64,000 nucleotides of DNA from Arthrobacter sp. 131MFCol6.1. GTDB lineage: Bacteria > Actinomycetota > Actinomycetes > Actinomycetales > Micrococcaceae. The DNA lies in NCBI RefSeq assembly GCF_000374925.1, contig NZ_KB895541.1:124001-188000 (forward strand), written 5' to 3'. The notes below the pieces were generated by a model, which saw nothing but the letters and a program-made list of their open reading frames with translations, was not told where the DNA came from and searched no databases. Shown one piece after another: positions 18,358 to 26,711 of the stretch; the stretch's first letter is position 1, and each line of letters opens with the position of its first letter. Made by a program: the position numbers and the translations under genes.

Positions 18358-20466
18358 GTGGCACCCAGTTCTGATTACACCGCCCGGCACCTCTCCGTGC
18401 TGGAGGGCCTCGAGGCCGTCCGTAAGCGCCCGGGCATGTACATCGGCTCCACGGACTCCCGCGGACTCATGCACTGCCTCTGGGAAATCATCGACAACTC
18501 CGTCGACGAGGCCCTCGCCGGTTTCGGCCACGACATCAAAATCATCCTCCACGCGGACAACTCGGTCGAGATCCACGACGACGGCCGCGGCATCCCCGTG
18601 GACGTCGAACCGAAAACCGGGCTGACCGGCGTCGAAGTCGTGTTCACGAAACTGCACGCCGGCGGAAAGTTTGGCGGCGGTTCCTACACCGCCTCCGGCG
18701 GCCTGCACGGCGTTGGCGCCTCGGTGGTCAACGCGCTCTCGGCCCGCCTCGACGTCGAAGTCGACCGCGGCGGCAAGACGTACAAGATGTCCTTCCGCCG
18801 CGGGGAGCCGGGCCGGTTCAAGGATCCGGGCACCAAGCCGGACCCCGCGACCCTCTTCGAACCCTTCATCGACGGCTCTGTGCTCGACGTCGTGGGGAAA
18901 GCCAAGCGCGGCGTGACCGGCACCCGGATCCGCTACTGGGCGGACCGGCAAATCTTCACGCCCGACGCCAAATTTTCCTACGATGACCTCGCCGCGCGTG
19001 CCCGCCAGACCTCTTTCCTGGTCCCCGGACTGAAGCTCACGGTCCGGGATGAACGCAGGATTGCCGGCACCCCCGGCGAATCCGGCCCGCATGAGGAGGT
19101 CTTCCACCACGACGGCGGCATCTCCGAATTTGTCGACTTCCTCGCCGCCGACCCCGCCGTCACGGATATCTGGCGCCTCCACGGTGCCGGGAAATTCAAG
19201 GAAACCGTCCCCGTCCTCGACGAAAAGGGCCACAGCCAGCTCGCGGAGGTCGAGCGCGACTGTGAGGTCGACGTCGCGCTGCGCTGGGGGATCGGCTACG
19301 ACAGCACGGTCCGCACCTTCGTCAACATCATTTCCACGCCCAAGGGCGGCACCCACCAGTCCGGTTTCGAACAGGCCCTGCTCAAGACCTTCCGCAAGGC
19401 CGTGGAGACCAATGCCCGCAAGCTCAAGGCCGGCAACGACAAGATCGAAAAAGATGACATCTTCGCCGGCCTGACCGCGGTCCTGACCGTCCGGCTGGCC
19501 GAACCGCAGTTCGAGGGCCAGACCAAGGAAATCCTGGGCACCTCGGCCGTCCGGGCCATCGTGGCCAAGGTGGTGGAACAGGAGATCACCGCGAAGCTGA
19601 CCTCCGCGAACCGCAACGACAAGGCCCAGTCCGCGCTGCTGCTGGAAAAGATCGTCAGCGAGATGAAGTCCCGCATCTCGGCGCGGGTCCACAAGGAAAC
19701 CCAGCGCCGCAAGAATGCGCTGGAGACCTCCTCCATGCCCACCAAGCTCGCCGACTGCCGCACCGACGACGTCGGACGCTCCGAACTGTTCATCGTCGAA
19801 GGTGACTCCGCGCTCGGCACCGCCAAACTGGCGAGGTCCTCCGACTTCCAGGCGCTGCTGCCGATCCGCGGCAAAATCCTCAACGTCCAGAAGGCCTCGG
19901 TGGGGGACATGCTCTCCAACGCCGAGTGCGCGGCGCTGATCCAGGTGGTGGGGGCCGGTTCCGGCCGGACGTTCGACATCAGCGCCGCCCGGTACGGCAA
20001 AGTGATCCTGATGACCGACGCCGACGTCGACGGCGCCCACATCCGAACCCTGCTCCTGACGCTCTTCTTCCGCTACATGCGCCCGATGATCGACGAGGGC
20101 CGCGTCTTCGCCGCCGTCCCGCCGCTGCACCGTGTTGAGGTTGTCAACGCCGGCCAGAAGGCCAACGAGATGATCTACACCTACTCCGAGGCTGAGCTCC
20201 ACGTCCTGCTGGCGCGGCTCGCCAAGGAGGGCAAGCGCTACAAGGAGCCGATCCAGCGGTACAAGGGCCTGGGCGAAATGGATGCCGAGCAGCTGGCCGA
20301 AACCACCATGGACCCGCGCCACCGGACGCTCCGCAAGGTCGGGATCGAGAACGCCAAGCAGGCCGAAGAGACTTTCGACCTGCTGATGGGCTCGGACGTG
20401 GCGCCCCGCAAGGACTTCATCATTGCAGGCGCCGCCAACCTGGACCGGGAGCGCATCGATGCCTGA
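18358..20466 (+). CDS. parE: Type IIA topoisomerase subunit B (topoisomerase IV ParE / second GyrB)
   Basis: A 702-residue GHKL-ATPase topoisomerase subunit. Motifs in order: RKRPGMYIGST, the ATP-binding IIDNSVDEAL and DDGRGIPV, the ATP-lid GGLHGVGASVVNALS, the TOPRIM metal-site Glu in VEGDSALG, and MTDADVDGAHIRTLLL near residue 555. The end is QRYKGLGEMDAEQL, as in GyrB and ParE. The GTG start at 18358 has AAGGAG ten bases before it; the open frame continues upstream, but with unrelated sequence. The partner A subunit is at 36.5-39.1 kb on the other strand. This pair is taken as topoisomerase IV-like because actinobacterial gyrB-gyrA normally sit together near the origin; gyrase activity cannot be excluded. 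Confidence 0.9.
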   Translation: MAPSSDYTARHLSVLEGLEAVRKRPGMYIGSTDSRGLMHCLWEIIDNSVDEALAGFGHDIKIILHADNSVEIHDDGRGIPVDVEPKTGLTGVEVVFTKLHAGGKFGGGSYTASGGLHGVGASVVNALSARLDVEVDRGGKTYKMSFRRGEPGRFKDPGTKPDPATLFEPFIDGSVLDVVGKAKRGVTGTRIRYWADRQIFTPDAKFSYDDLAARARQTSFLVPGLKLTVRDERRIAGTPGESGPHEEVFHHDGGISEFVDFLAADPAVTDIWRLHGAGKFKETVPVLDEKGHSQLAEVERDCEVDVALRWGIGYDSTVRTFVNIISTPKGGTHQSGFEQALLKTFRKAVETNARKLKAGNDKIEKDDIFAGLTAVLTVRLAEPQFEGQTKEILGTSAVRAIVAKVVEQEITAKLTSANRNDKAQSALLLEKIVSEMKSRISARVHKETQRRKNALETSSMPTKLADCRTDDVGRSELFIVEGDSALGTAKLARSSDFQALLPIRGKILNVQKASVGDMLSNAECAALIQVVGAGSGRTFDISAARYGKVILMTDADVDGAHIRTLLLTLFFRYMRPMIDEGRVFAAVPPLHRVEVVNAGQKANEMIYTYSEAELHVLLARLAKEGKRYKEPIQRYKGLGEMDAEQLAETTMDPRHRTLRKVGIENAKQAEETFDLLMGSDVAPRKDFIIAGAANLDRERIDA

Positions 20467-20647
20467 CGCCCCGCCGGCGGGACGTGTCCGGCCGGACGCC
20501 CCGCCGACGGATATCCCTGCCCTCGCGGCGGCTTCGCCGGCGTCCGGTTCTCCCAACCTTTGCCCAAGGTGCTTCCGATAGCTTCATCTCACCCATGCGG
20601 GCAAGGACGCCCGGATTGGATTCCGCAGCCGAATCCAGGAGAACCCT

Positions 20648-22174
20648 ATGAAGCAACGCCGGAATATCCGCCGCGCGGCCATCGCCGCCTCGATCGGATT
20701 GGCGGCCAGTTTTGCGCCGCCCGCACTCGCTGACAACGGAACAAACACGGCACCCCTGCGTGCCGCCGTGTCGGCAACGAACATCATGAAGCACCTCGCG
20801 GCGCTCCAGGCCGTCGCGGACGCCAACGGCGGCACCCGCGCTGCCTTTACGCCGGGCTACGAAGCCTCCGCCCGGTACATCGAGCGCAAGTTGCGGGCCG
20901 CCGGCTACACCCCGGTCCGCCAAACCTTCCCCTACGAGCGCTACGACACCGTCTCGGCATCGCTGGAGCGTCTCTCGCCATCCCCGAAAACCTACGCCTA
21001 TGACGCCCCGGACGGCTTCCTCGATATGGAATACTCCGGTTCCGGCGACGTCACGGCCCCACTGACCGCCGTCGACATCAACCTGGCCGGCGACCGGGCC
21101 TCCACCAGCGGCTGCGAGGCGGCTGACTTCGGCGCGTTCTCGCCGGGCAACATCGCCCTGATCCAGCGCGGCACCTGCAGTTTCCGGATCAAGGCGGACA
21201 ACGCCGCCGCGGCCGGGGCAACCGGCGTCATCATCTTCAACCAGGGCAACGACGACCCGGCGGACGAGCGCTTTGCCCTCTTCGGCGGCACGCTGGGTGC
21301 GCCTCAGGCAGGTATTCCGGTGGTCAGCACCAGCTTCGCCACCGGCGCCGAACTCGCCGGGCTGACCGGTGTCAGCATGCACCTCGCCGTGAATTCCACC
21401 CTCACCAAGCTGACCTCGTTCAACATCCTGGCCGACACCGGCGGACGGGCGGACCGCACCGTCCTGGTGGGGGCGCATCTGGATTCCGTGCCGGAAGGGC
21501 CGGGCATCAACGACAACGGCACCGGGACAGCCGCCATCCTCGAGACGGCGATCCGGCTGAAGGCGTCGGGCCAGACCCCCGTGAACCGGGTCCGCTTCGC
21601 CTTCTGGGGAGGGGAGGAGCCCGGACTTGTCGGCTCCGACTTCTACACCTCCCAGCTGACGGCGAGCCAGATCAAGGCCCACGCGGTCAACCTCAACTTC
21701 GACATGGTCGGCTCGCCGAACTTTGTGCGGTTCGTCTACGACGGCGACGGCTCCTCCTTCGGCACGAAGGGCCCCAATGGCTCCGGACTCGTCGAGAAGG
21801 TCTTCCTGGACTACTTCAAGTCCCAGAACCTGCCTACTGCCCCGACGCAGTTCGACGGGCGCTCGGACTACTCCGGGTTCATCAACAACGGGATTCCGGC
21901 GGGTGGCCTGTTCACCGGCGCGGAAGACCTTAAGACGGTGGCGGAGGCGGCGGTGTTCGGCGGGACACCGAACGTGGCGCATGACGCCTGCTACCACCAG
22001 GCCTGCGACACCATCCGCAACGTCAATACCACTGTGCTGGAGCAAATGGCCGACGCGATCGCCCACTCGACACTGACCTTCGCCATGACCACCTCGGCGA
22101 TCAATGGAACGTCCAAGGGCAACGGGTCCGGCAACGTCGACCTCGAATTCAAGGCCAGCAAGCTGCTGAAATAG
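20648..22174 (+). CDS. Secreted M28 family aminopeptidase with PA domain
   Basis: A 508-residue zinc aminopeptidase with a signal peptide: basic RRNIRRAAI, a hydrophobic core, and probable cleavage after PALA near residue 30. A protease-associated insert (about residues 140-240, with GNIALIQRGTCSFRIKADNA) is followed by the M28 fold. The zinc ligand set resembles Streptomyces griseus aminopeptidase: His277 in GAHLDS, Asp in GINDNGTG, Glu-Glu in GGEEPGLVGS, Asp in NFDMVGSPN, and His in CYHQACDT. It probably cleaves N-terminal hydrophobic residues from extracellular peptides. AGGAGA lies five bases before the ATG. It stands alone, with the M56 gene convergent. Confidence 0.93.
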   Translation: MKQRRNIRRAAIAASIGLAASFAPPALADNGTNTAPLRAAVSATNIMKHLAALQAVADANGGTRAAFTPGYEASARYIERKLRAAGYTPVRQTFPYERYDTVSASLERLSPSPKTYAYDAPDGFLDMEYSGSGDVTAPLTAVDINLAGDRASTSGCEAADFGAFSPGNIALIQRGTCSFRIKADNAAAAGATGVIIFNQGNDDPADERFALFGGTLGAPQAGIPVVSTSFATGAELAGLTGVSMHLAVNSTLTKLTSFNILADTGGRADRTVLVGAHLDSVPEGPGINDNGTGTAAILETAIRLKASGQTPVNRVRFAFWGGEEPGLVGSDFYTSQLTASQIKAHAVNLNFDMVGSPNFVRFVYDGDGSSFGTKGPNGSGLVEKVFLDYFKSQNLPTAPTQFDGRSDYSGFINNGIPAGGLFTGAEDLKTVAEAAVFGGTPNVAHDACYHQACDTIRNVNTTVLEQMADAIAHSTLTFAMTTSAINGTSKGNGSGNVDLEFKASKLLK

Positions 22175-22293
22175 CGGCGCAGAGGGCTAACCTGGCGCGA
22201 AACCGGCCGCTCCGCCGCTCCTGTGGCGCGGCGGTCCGGCGTCTGGGCGGGAAGATCAGGTTCCGCGCGGACCAGGTTGGCGGGGGACCGGCC

Positions 22294-23283
22294 TTAGCCG
22301 AGCAGGCCGGGGACCAGCAACAGGGCCGTCGGCACGGCCAGCAGGAGCACGCAGCAGGCCAGGACGGCGGCGCGAAGCGGTTCCGACAGCGGCGGCTGCG
22401 GCGAGAGCAGGCGGCTGACGCGGGACGCCGTCGTACCCGCCGAGCCACTGCCTCCGGTGGCGCCGGGCTGGCTGGGGTCGACGTCGGACAGGCGAGGCTC
22501 GCCGAATGCCATGCGCACCGCCGGGGTGGCCTGGGACCCGCTGGCCACAATGGCAATCGCCCTGATCAGGGTCGCCTTGCTCTCCGTCTTGAGCGCAACG
22601 TCGTCGGCCAGCATCTCGATCAGGGAGTTGACCGACTCCTGCGCCAGCCGGGTGGTGGGCAGCCACGGCAGGGCCTGGCGCCACGCGGCGAAGGCCCACA
22701 GCAGGAGGTGGTGGCGCTGGCTCAGGTGGGCGTTCTCGTGAATCAGCACGGCGCGCAATTCATCGGGTTCCAGGGCGGCCATGAGGCCGTCGGAGAGAAC
22801 AGTCACAGACCGTGCGCCGCCGGGCAGGCAGTACGCCACGGGCGAGTCCACGTTCAGGACCATGGTCCCCGGGCCGTCGGAGGACGGTGAGGCCAGAAGG
22901 TCCAGCAGCTCGCGGTGGCGCCGGCGCTGGCGCTGGATCTTGTAGTAGGTCAGCAGCAGGGTAAATACCAGGTGCGCCGTCAGCAGGGCCGCGGCCGAGA
23001 GCGCAAAGATGTGCCAGAAGCCCAGTTCTGTGGTGGGTGCATTGTGGAAGACCATTCCCCCCAGCGCCCGCAGGCCGGAGAGCAGGTTGTCCCCGACCGG
23101 CTCGAGCCCGTAGACCAGCATGGCGCCGATCATGGACAGGCCGCCGGCCAGGGCGATCGCCTGCCACAGCAGCATCGCCGTGAAGGGGGAGCGGGCCGGC
23201 CACTGTGCACGGGAGAGCAGGATAGGCACCGGCCACGCCAATGCTATCGCCAGGACCGCCAGAAAATATGAGGTCCAGAACAT
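22294..23283 (-). CDS. M56 family membrane metallopeptidase (BlaR1/MecR1-like)
   Basis: A 329-residue membrane peptidase of the M56 family, whose members (BlaR1, MecR1) sense a signal and inactivate a cognate BlaI/MecI repressor. Hydrophobic segments at about residues 1-22, 35-58, 90-115 and 300-325 frame a cytoplasmic catalytic domain. The zinc motif HENAH is at residues 182-186, and a downstream Glu lies in SLIEMLADDVAL. Unlike BlaR1 there is no C-terminal penicillin-binding sensor domain; the protein ends just after the last helix, so the signal is unlikely to be a beta-lactam bound there. Its ATG lies six bases after the blaI stop without a ribosome binding site, suggesting translational coupling. 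Confidence 0.9.
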   Translation of the reverse strand: MFWTSYFLAVLAIALAWPVPILLSRAQWPARSPFTAMLLWQAIALAGGLSMIGAMLVYGLEPVGDNLLSGLRALGGMVFHNAPTTELGFWHIFALSAAALLTAHLVFTLLLTYYKIQRQRRRHRELLDLLASPSSDGPGTMVLNVDSPVAYCLPGGARSVTVLSDGLMAALEPDELRAVLIHENAHLSQRHHLLLWAFAAWRQALPWLPTTRLAQESVNSLIEMLADDVALKTESKATLIRAIAIVASGSQATPAVRMAFGEPRLSDVDPSQPGATGGSGSAGTTASRVSRLLSPQPPLSEPLRAAVLACCVLLLAVPTALLLVPGLLG

Positions 23284-23289
23284 CGGGCG

Positions 23290-23676
23290 CTAGCTGCGGC
23301 CCAATAGCTTGCGCAGGGTTTCTGCCTCGTTGTCTGTGACGGAACCAATGAACCGGGCCAGGACGGCTTCGCGGTCCGGGGCGGAGCCGAGGACCTCGTG
23401 CATGAGTTCCGCGGTGTGGTCCGCGCGGCTCGAGACGGCCTGGTAGCGGTGGGGGCGGGTGCCGCGTTCGCGTTCCACGAGGCCCTTCCGCTCAAGACGC
23501 GAGAGCACGGTCAGCACTGTGGTGACCGCGAGGTCCTTGCCCACGTGTCCGGCGCTGCCGTCCTGGGGCTGGGTGCTTTGTGCGAGGAGGTCCCGCAACG
23601 TGTTGGCTGTCGCAGCTTCTTGGCCTGCCCAGAGCAGGTCCATCACTGCCCGTTCCAGTTCACCGAGACTTGCCAT
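23290..23676 (-). CDS. BlaI/MecI/CopY family transcriptional repressor
   Basis: A 128-residue winged-helix repressor. The N-terminus ASLGELERAVMDLLW and the helix AVTTVLTVLSRLERKGLVERERGTRPHRYQAV are the family signature; the C-terminal helices form the dimerisation and proteolysis domain. The start at 23676 is preferred to one three codons upstream because GAAGGA sits eight bases before it. It is the first gene of a pair with the M56 peptidase. It is divergent from cydABDC across 319 bases holding three copies of the palindrome TTCTAC-N5-GTAGAA, the likely operators. Repression of both directions, relieved when M56 cleaves BlaI, is inferred from this layout. Confidence 0.92.
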   Translation of the reverse strand: MASLGELERAVMDLLWAGQEAATANTLRDLLAQSTQPQDGSAGHVGKDLAVTTVLTVLSRLERKGLVERERGTRPHRYQAVSSRADHTAELMHEVLGSAPDREAVLARFIGSVTDNEAETLRKLLGRS

Positions 23677-23791
23677 TGCGTACATCCTTCTATGCCTGCC
23701 GCGCCGGCGTCATGCTGGGAAACTGCTGGTGCCTGCCGGAGCGGTGTATGTGAATACTTCGTTTACAAATTTACCGCGTTTTGCGCATTCT

Positions 23792-23808
23792 TTCTACATG
23801 AAGTAGAA
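23792..23808. promoter_or_regulatory. BlaI-type operator candidate 1
   Basis: TTCTAC-ATGAA-GTAGAA, a perfect 6-bp inverted repeat with a 5-base spacer. It is 116 bases upstream of blaI and suited to autoregulation. The core resembles known BlaI/MecI operators, which contain TACA/TGTA or TAC/GTA half-sites. Confidence 0.7.
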
Positions 23809-23900
23809 CACGGCCGCCCGGCGTGTCGGGCCGTCGTCCGGGCGTGGCGGGTCAGGGCCCTTCTTCCATTGCAGGCCGTGACGCGCCGTGGGAGTCTGAG

Positions 23901-23930
23901 TTACGGGGAGGCGCGGATGTGTTCTACACT
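23901..23930 (+). promoter_or_regulatory. Candidate cydA promoter
   Basis: TTACGG (23901-23906) and TACACT (23925-23930) are separated by 18 bases. The -10 hexamer lies inside operator candidate 2, so a bound repressor would occlude it. Confidence 0.45.
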
Positions 23931-23938
23931 CTGTAGAA
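23922..23938. promoter_or_regulatory. BlaI-type operator candidate 2
   Basis: TTCTAC-ACTCT-GTAGAA, perfect 6-bp arms and a 5-base spacer, overlapping the candidate cydA -10 element. Confidence 0.75.
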
Positions 23939-23944
23939 GAATTA

Positions 23945-23963
23945 CTTCTACGCCACGTAGAAG
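23945..23963. promoter_or_regulatory. BlaI-type operator candidate 3
   Basis: CTTCTAC-GCCAC-GTAGAAG, the best of the set with 7-bp perfect arms. Its centre is 24 bases from that of site 2, and it lies between the predicted transcription start and the cydA start codon. Confidence 0.75.
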
Positions 23964-23995
23964 TTGCTCGGACCTAGCCAAAAGTAGGGACTGCC

Positions 23996-25591
23996 TTGGA
24001 CGCCTTGGAAATCGCACGCTGGCAATTCGGAATCACCACGGTCTACCACTTCATGATGGTGCCGCTCACGATCGGCCTCGGGCTGGTGGTGGCAGTGATC
24101 CAGACGCTCTGGTACCGCACCGGCAAGCCGGAATACCTGCGCATGACCAAGTTCTGGGGCAAGCTCTTCCTGATTAACTTCATCATGGGCGTGGCCACCG
24201 GAATCGTGCAGGAGTTCCAGTTCGGCATGGCCTGGAGCGAGTACAGCCGCTTTGTCGGTGACGTCTTTGGCGCCCCGCTGGCCCTGGAGGCGCTGCTGGC
24301 CTTCTTCGTCGAGTCAACCTTCCTCGGCCTGTGGATCTTCGGCTGGAAACAGCTCAAGCCCGCCGTCCACCTGGCCTGCCTCTGGGTCGCCGTCATTGGC
24401 TCCGTCTTCTCGGCCTACTTCATCATCGTGGCCAACAGTTGGATGCAGCACCCCGTCGGCGTCGAAATGGTCAACGGCCGGCCCGTTATGACCGACGCGT
24501 GGGCCGTCTTCACCAACAACACCGCCCTCGTCGCCGTACCCCACACCCTCTTCGGCGCCCTCGCGGTCGCCGGAGGGTTCCTGCTCGGCATCGCCTGGTA
24601 CCACCTGTGGCGCCGGCGCCACGACGGCATCGACACGGTCGGCGCCGACGGCAAGGTGATCCCCGGCGAGGCCGCCGGCATCCTCGGCCGGGACCGCAGT
24701 GACCACACCGTCTGGATCCGCTCGCTGAGGATCGGCGCCGTCGTCGCCATGATTTCCTTCGCGGGCACCGCCTTCACCGGAGATCTGCAGGGCAAGCTCA
24801 TGTTCGAGCAGCAGCCCATGAAGATGGCCGCCGCCGAGGCAGCCTGCCACGATGGCACCGGCTTCTCGGTCCTCAGCGTCGGCAACCTCGGCGCGAAGAA
24901 CTGCGACGACATCGTGGCCGTGATCGAGGTCCCGGGCATCCTGTCCTTCCTGGCCAAGGGCGACTTCACCACCGAAGTCAAGGGCGTCAACAGCCTGCTG
25001 GGCGAGTACCAGGCCAAGTACGGCACGACGCTGCCGGACAACCCCATCTACGGGGACCGCGCCGGCCAGCAAATCCAGTACGTGCCCGTCATGGAGGTCA
25101 CCTACTGGGGCTTCCGGATGATGATCGGCTTCGGCGGCGTGGCCGCCCTGGCCGCCCTCCTGGCACTGTGGGCCACCCGCAAGGGAACCGTGCCGGCGTC
25201 CCGCGGCCTGATGCGCCTGGCGGTGTTCGGCATCCTCGCACCGTTCGGCGCCAATGCGGCGGGCTGGATCTTCACCGAGATGGGCCGCCAGCCGTTCGTC
25301 GTCGCCCCCAACCCGGACCCCAGCGGCATCGACCAGGTCTTCATGTTCACCGCCGCGGCCGTCTCCTCGGGCGTCTCGGCCGGAGAGATCCTGACCTCCC
25401 TCGTGGTCCTGACCTCCATCTATGCGGTGCTGCTGGTGGTGGAGGTCAAGCTCCTGGTCAAGTACATCCGCGGCGGCGTGGCCTCGGCCATGCCGGAACT
25501 CGCCCACGCCCCCGTTGACGAAAACGAAGACGGCACCCCCCGGGGCGGTCCCGGTAAACCCGACGACGACGTCCTGGCGTTCGCCTACTAG
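23996..25591 (+). CDS. cydA: Cytochrome bd ubiquinol oxidase subunit I
   Basis: A 531-residue membrane subunit of the high-affinity terminal oxidase, which oxidises quinol and reduces O2 to water. Haem ligands by motif are His18 (VYHFMM), His183 (AVPHTLFG) and a Met at 375/376 (FRMMIG); GRQPFVV is the conserved loop near the quinol site. The Q-loop is of the short type, without the long insert of E. coli CydA. The start is a TTG at 23996 with TAGGGA about seven bases upstream; ATG is not available nearby. It is first in cydA-cydB-cydDC. Two palindromic operators in the promoter suggest BlaI control. The charged C-terminal tail has an Asp/Glu/Pro-rich end. Confidence 0.96.
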   Translation: MDALEIARWQFGITTVYHFMMVPLTIGLGLVVAVIQTLWYRTGKPEYLRMTKFWGKLFLINFIMGVATGIVQEFQFGMAWSEYSRFVGDVFGAPLALEALLAFFVESTFLGLWIFGWKQLKPAVHLACLWVAVIGSVFSAYFIIVANSWMQHPVGVEMVNGRPVMTDAWAVFTNNTALVAVPHTLFGALAVAGGFLLGIAWYHLWRRRHDGIDTVGADGKVIPGEAAGILGRDRSDHTVWIRSLRIGAVVAMISFAGTAFTGDLQGKLMFEQQPMKMAAAEAACHDGTGFSVLSVGNLGAKNCDDIVAVIEVPGILSFLAKGDFTTEVKGVNSLLGEYQAKYGTTLPDNPIYGDRAGQQIQYVPVMEVTYWGFRMMIGFGGVAALAALLALWATRKGTVPASRGLMRLAVFGILAPFGANAAGWIFTEMGRQPFVVAPNPDPSGIDQVFMFTAAAVSSGVSAGEILTSLVVLTSIYAVLLVVEVKLLVKYIRGGVASAMPELAHAPVDENEDGTPRGGPGKPDDDVLAFAY

Positions 25592-25653
25592 GCGCCCGCC
25601 CACTAACCCACCACCCAGCAACCCCACACGAAAAAGCGCAGAGGATTCTCAGC

Positions 25654-26703
<1,050 letters not shown>

Positions 26704-26711
26704 CTCCCCTG

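Larger units (their letters stand above)
23677..23995. other. blaI-cydA divergent control region
   Basis: A 319-base gap between divergent genes. The blaI-proximal part (23745-23810) is unusually AT-rich for this genome; the middle is GC-rich; the cydA-proximal 75 bases hold two palindromes and the likely cydA promoter. The three operators are listed separately. No coding sequence is supported here. Confidence 0.7.

Noticed and set aside
18349..20556. Long minus-strand open frame opposite parE
   Set aside because: Antisense shadow of a well-supported topoisomerase gene.
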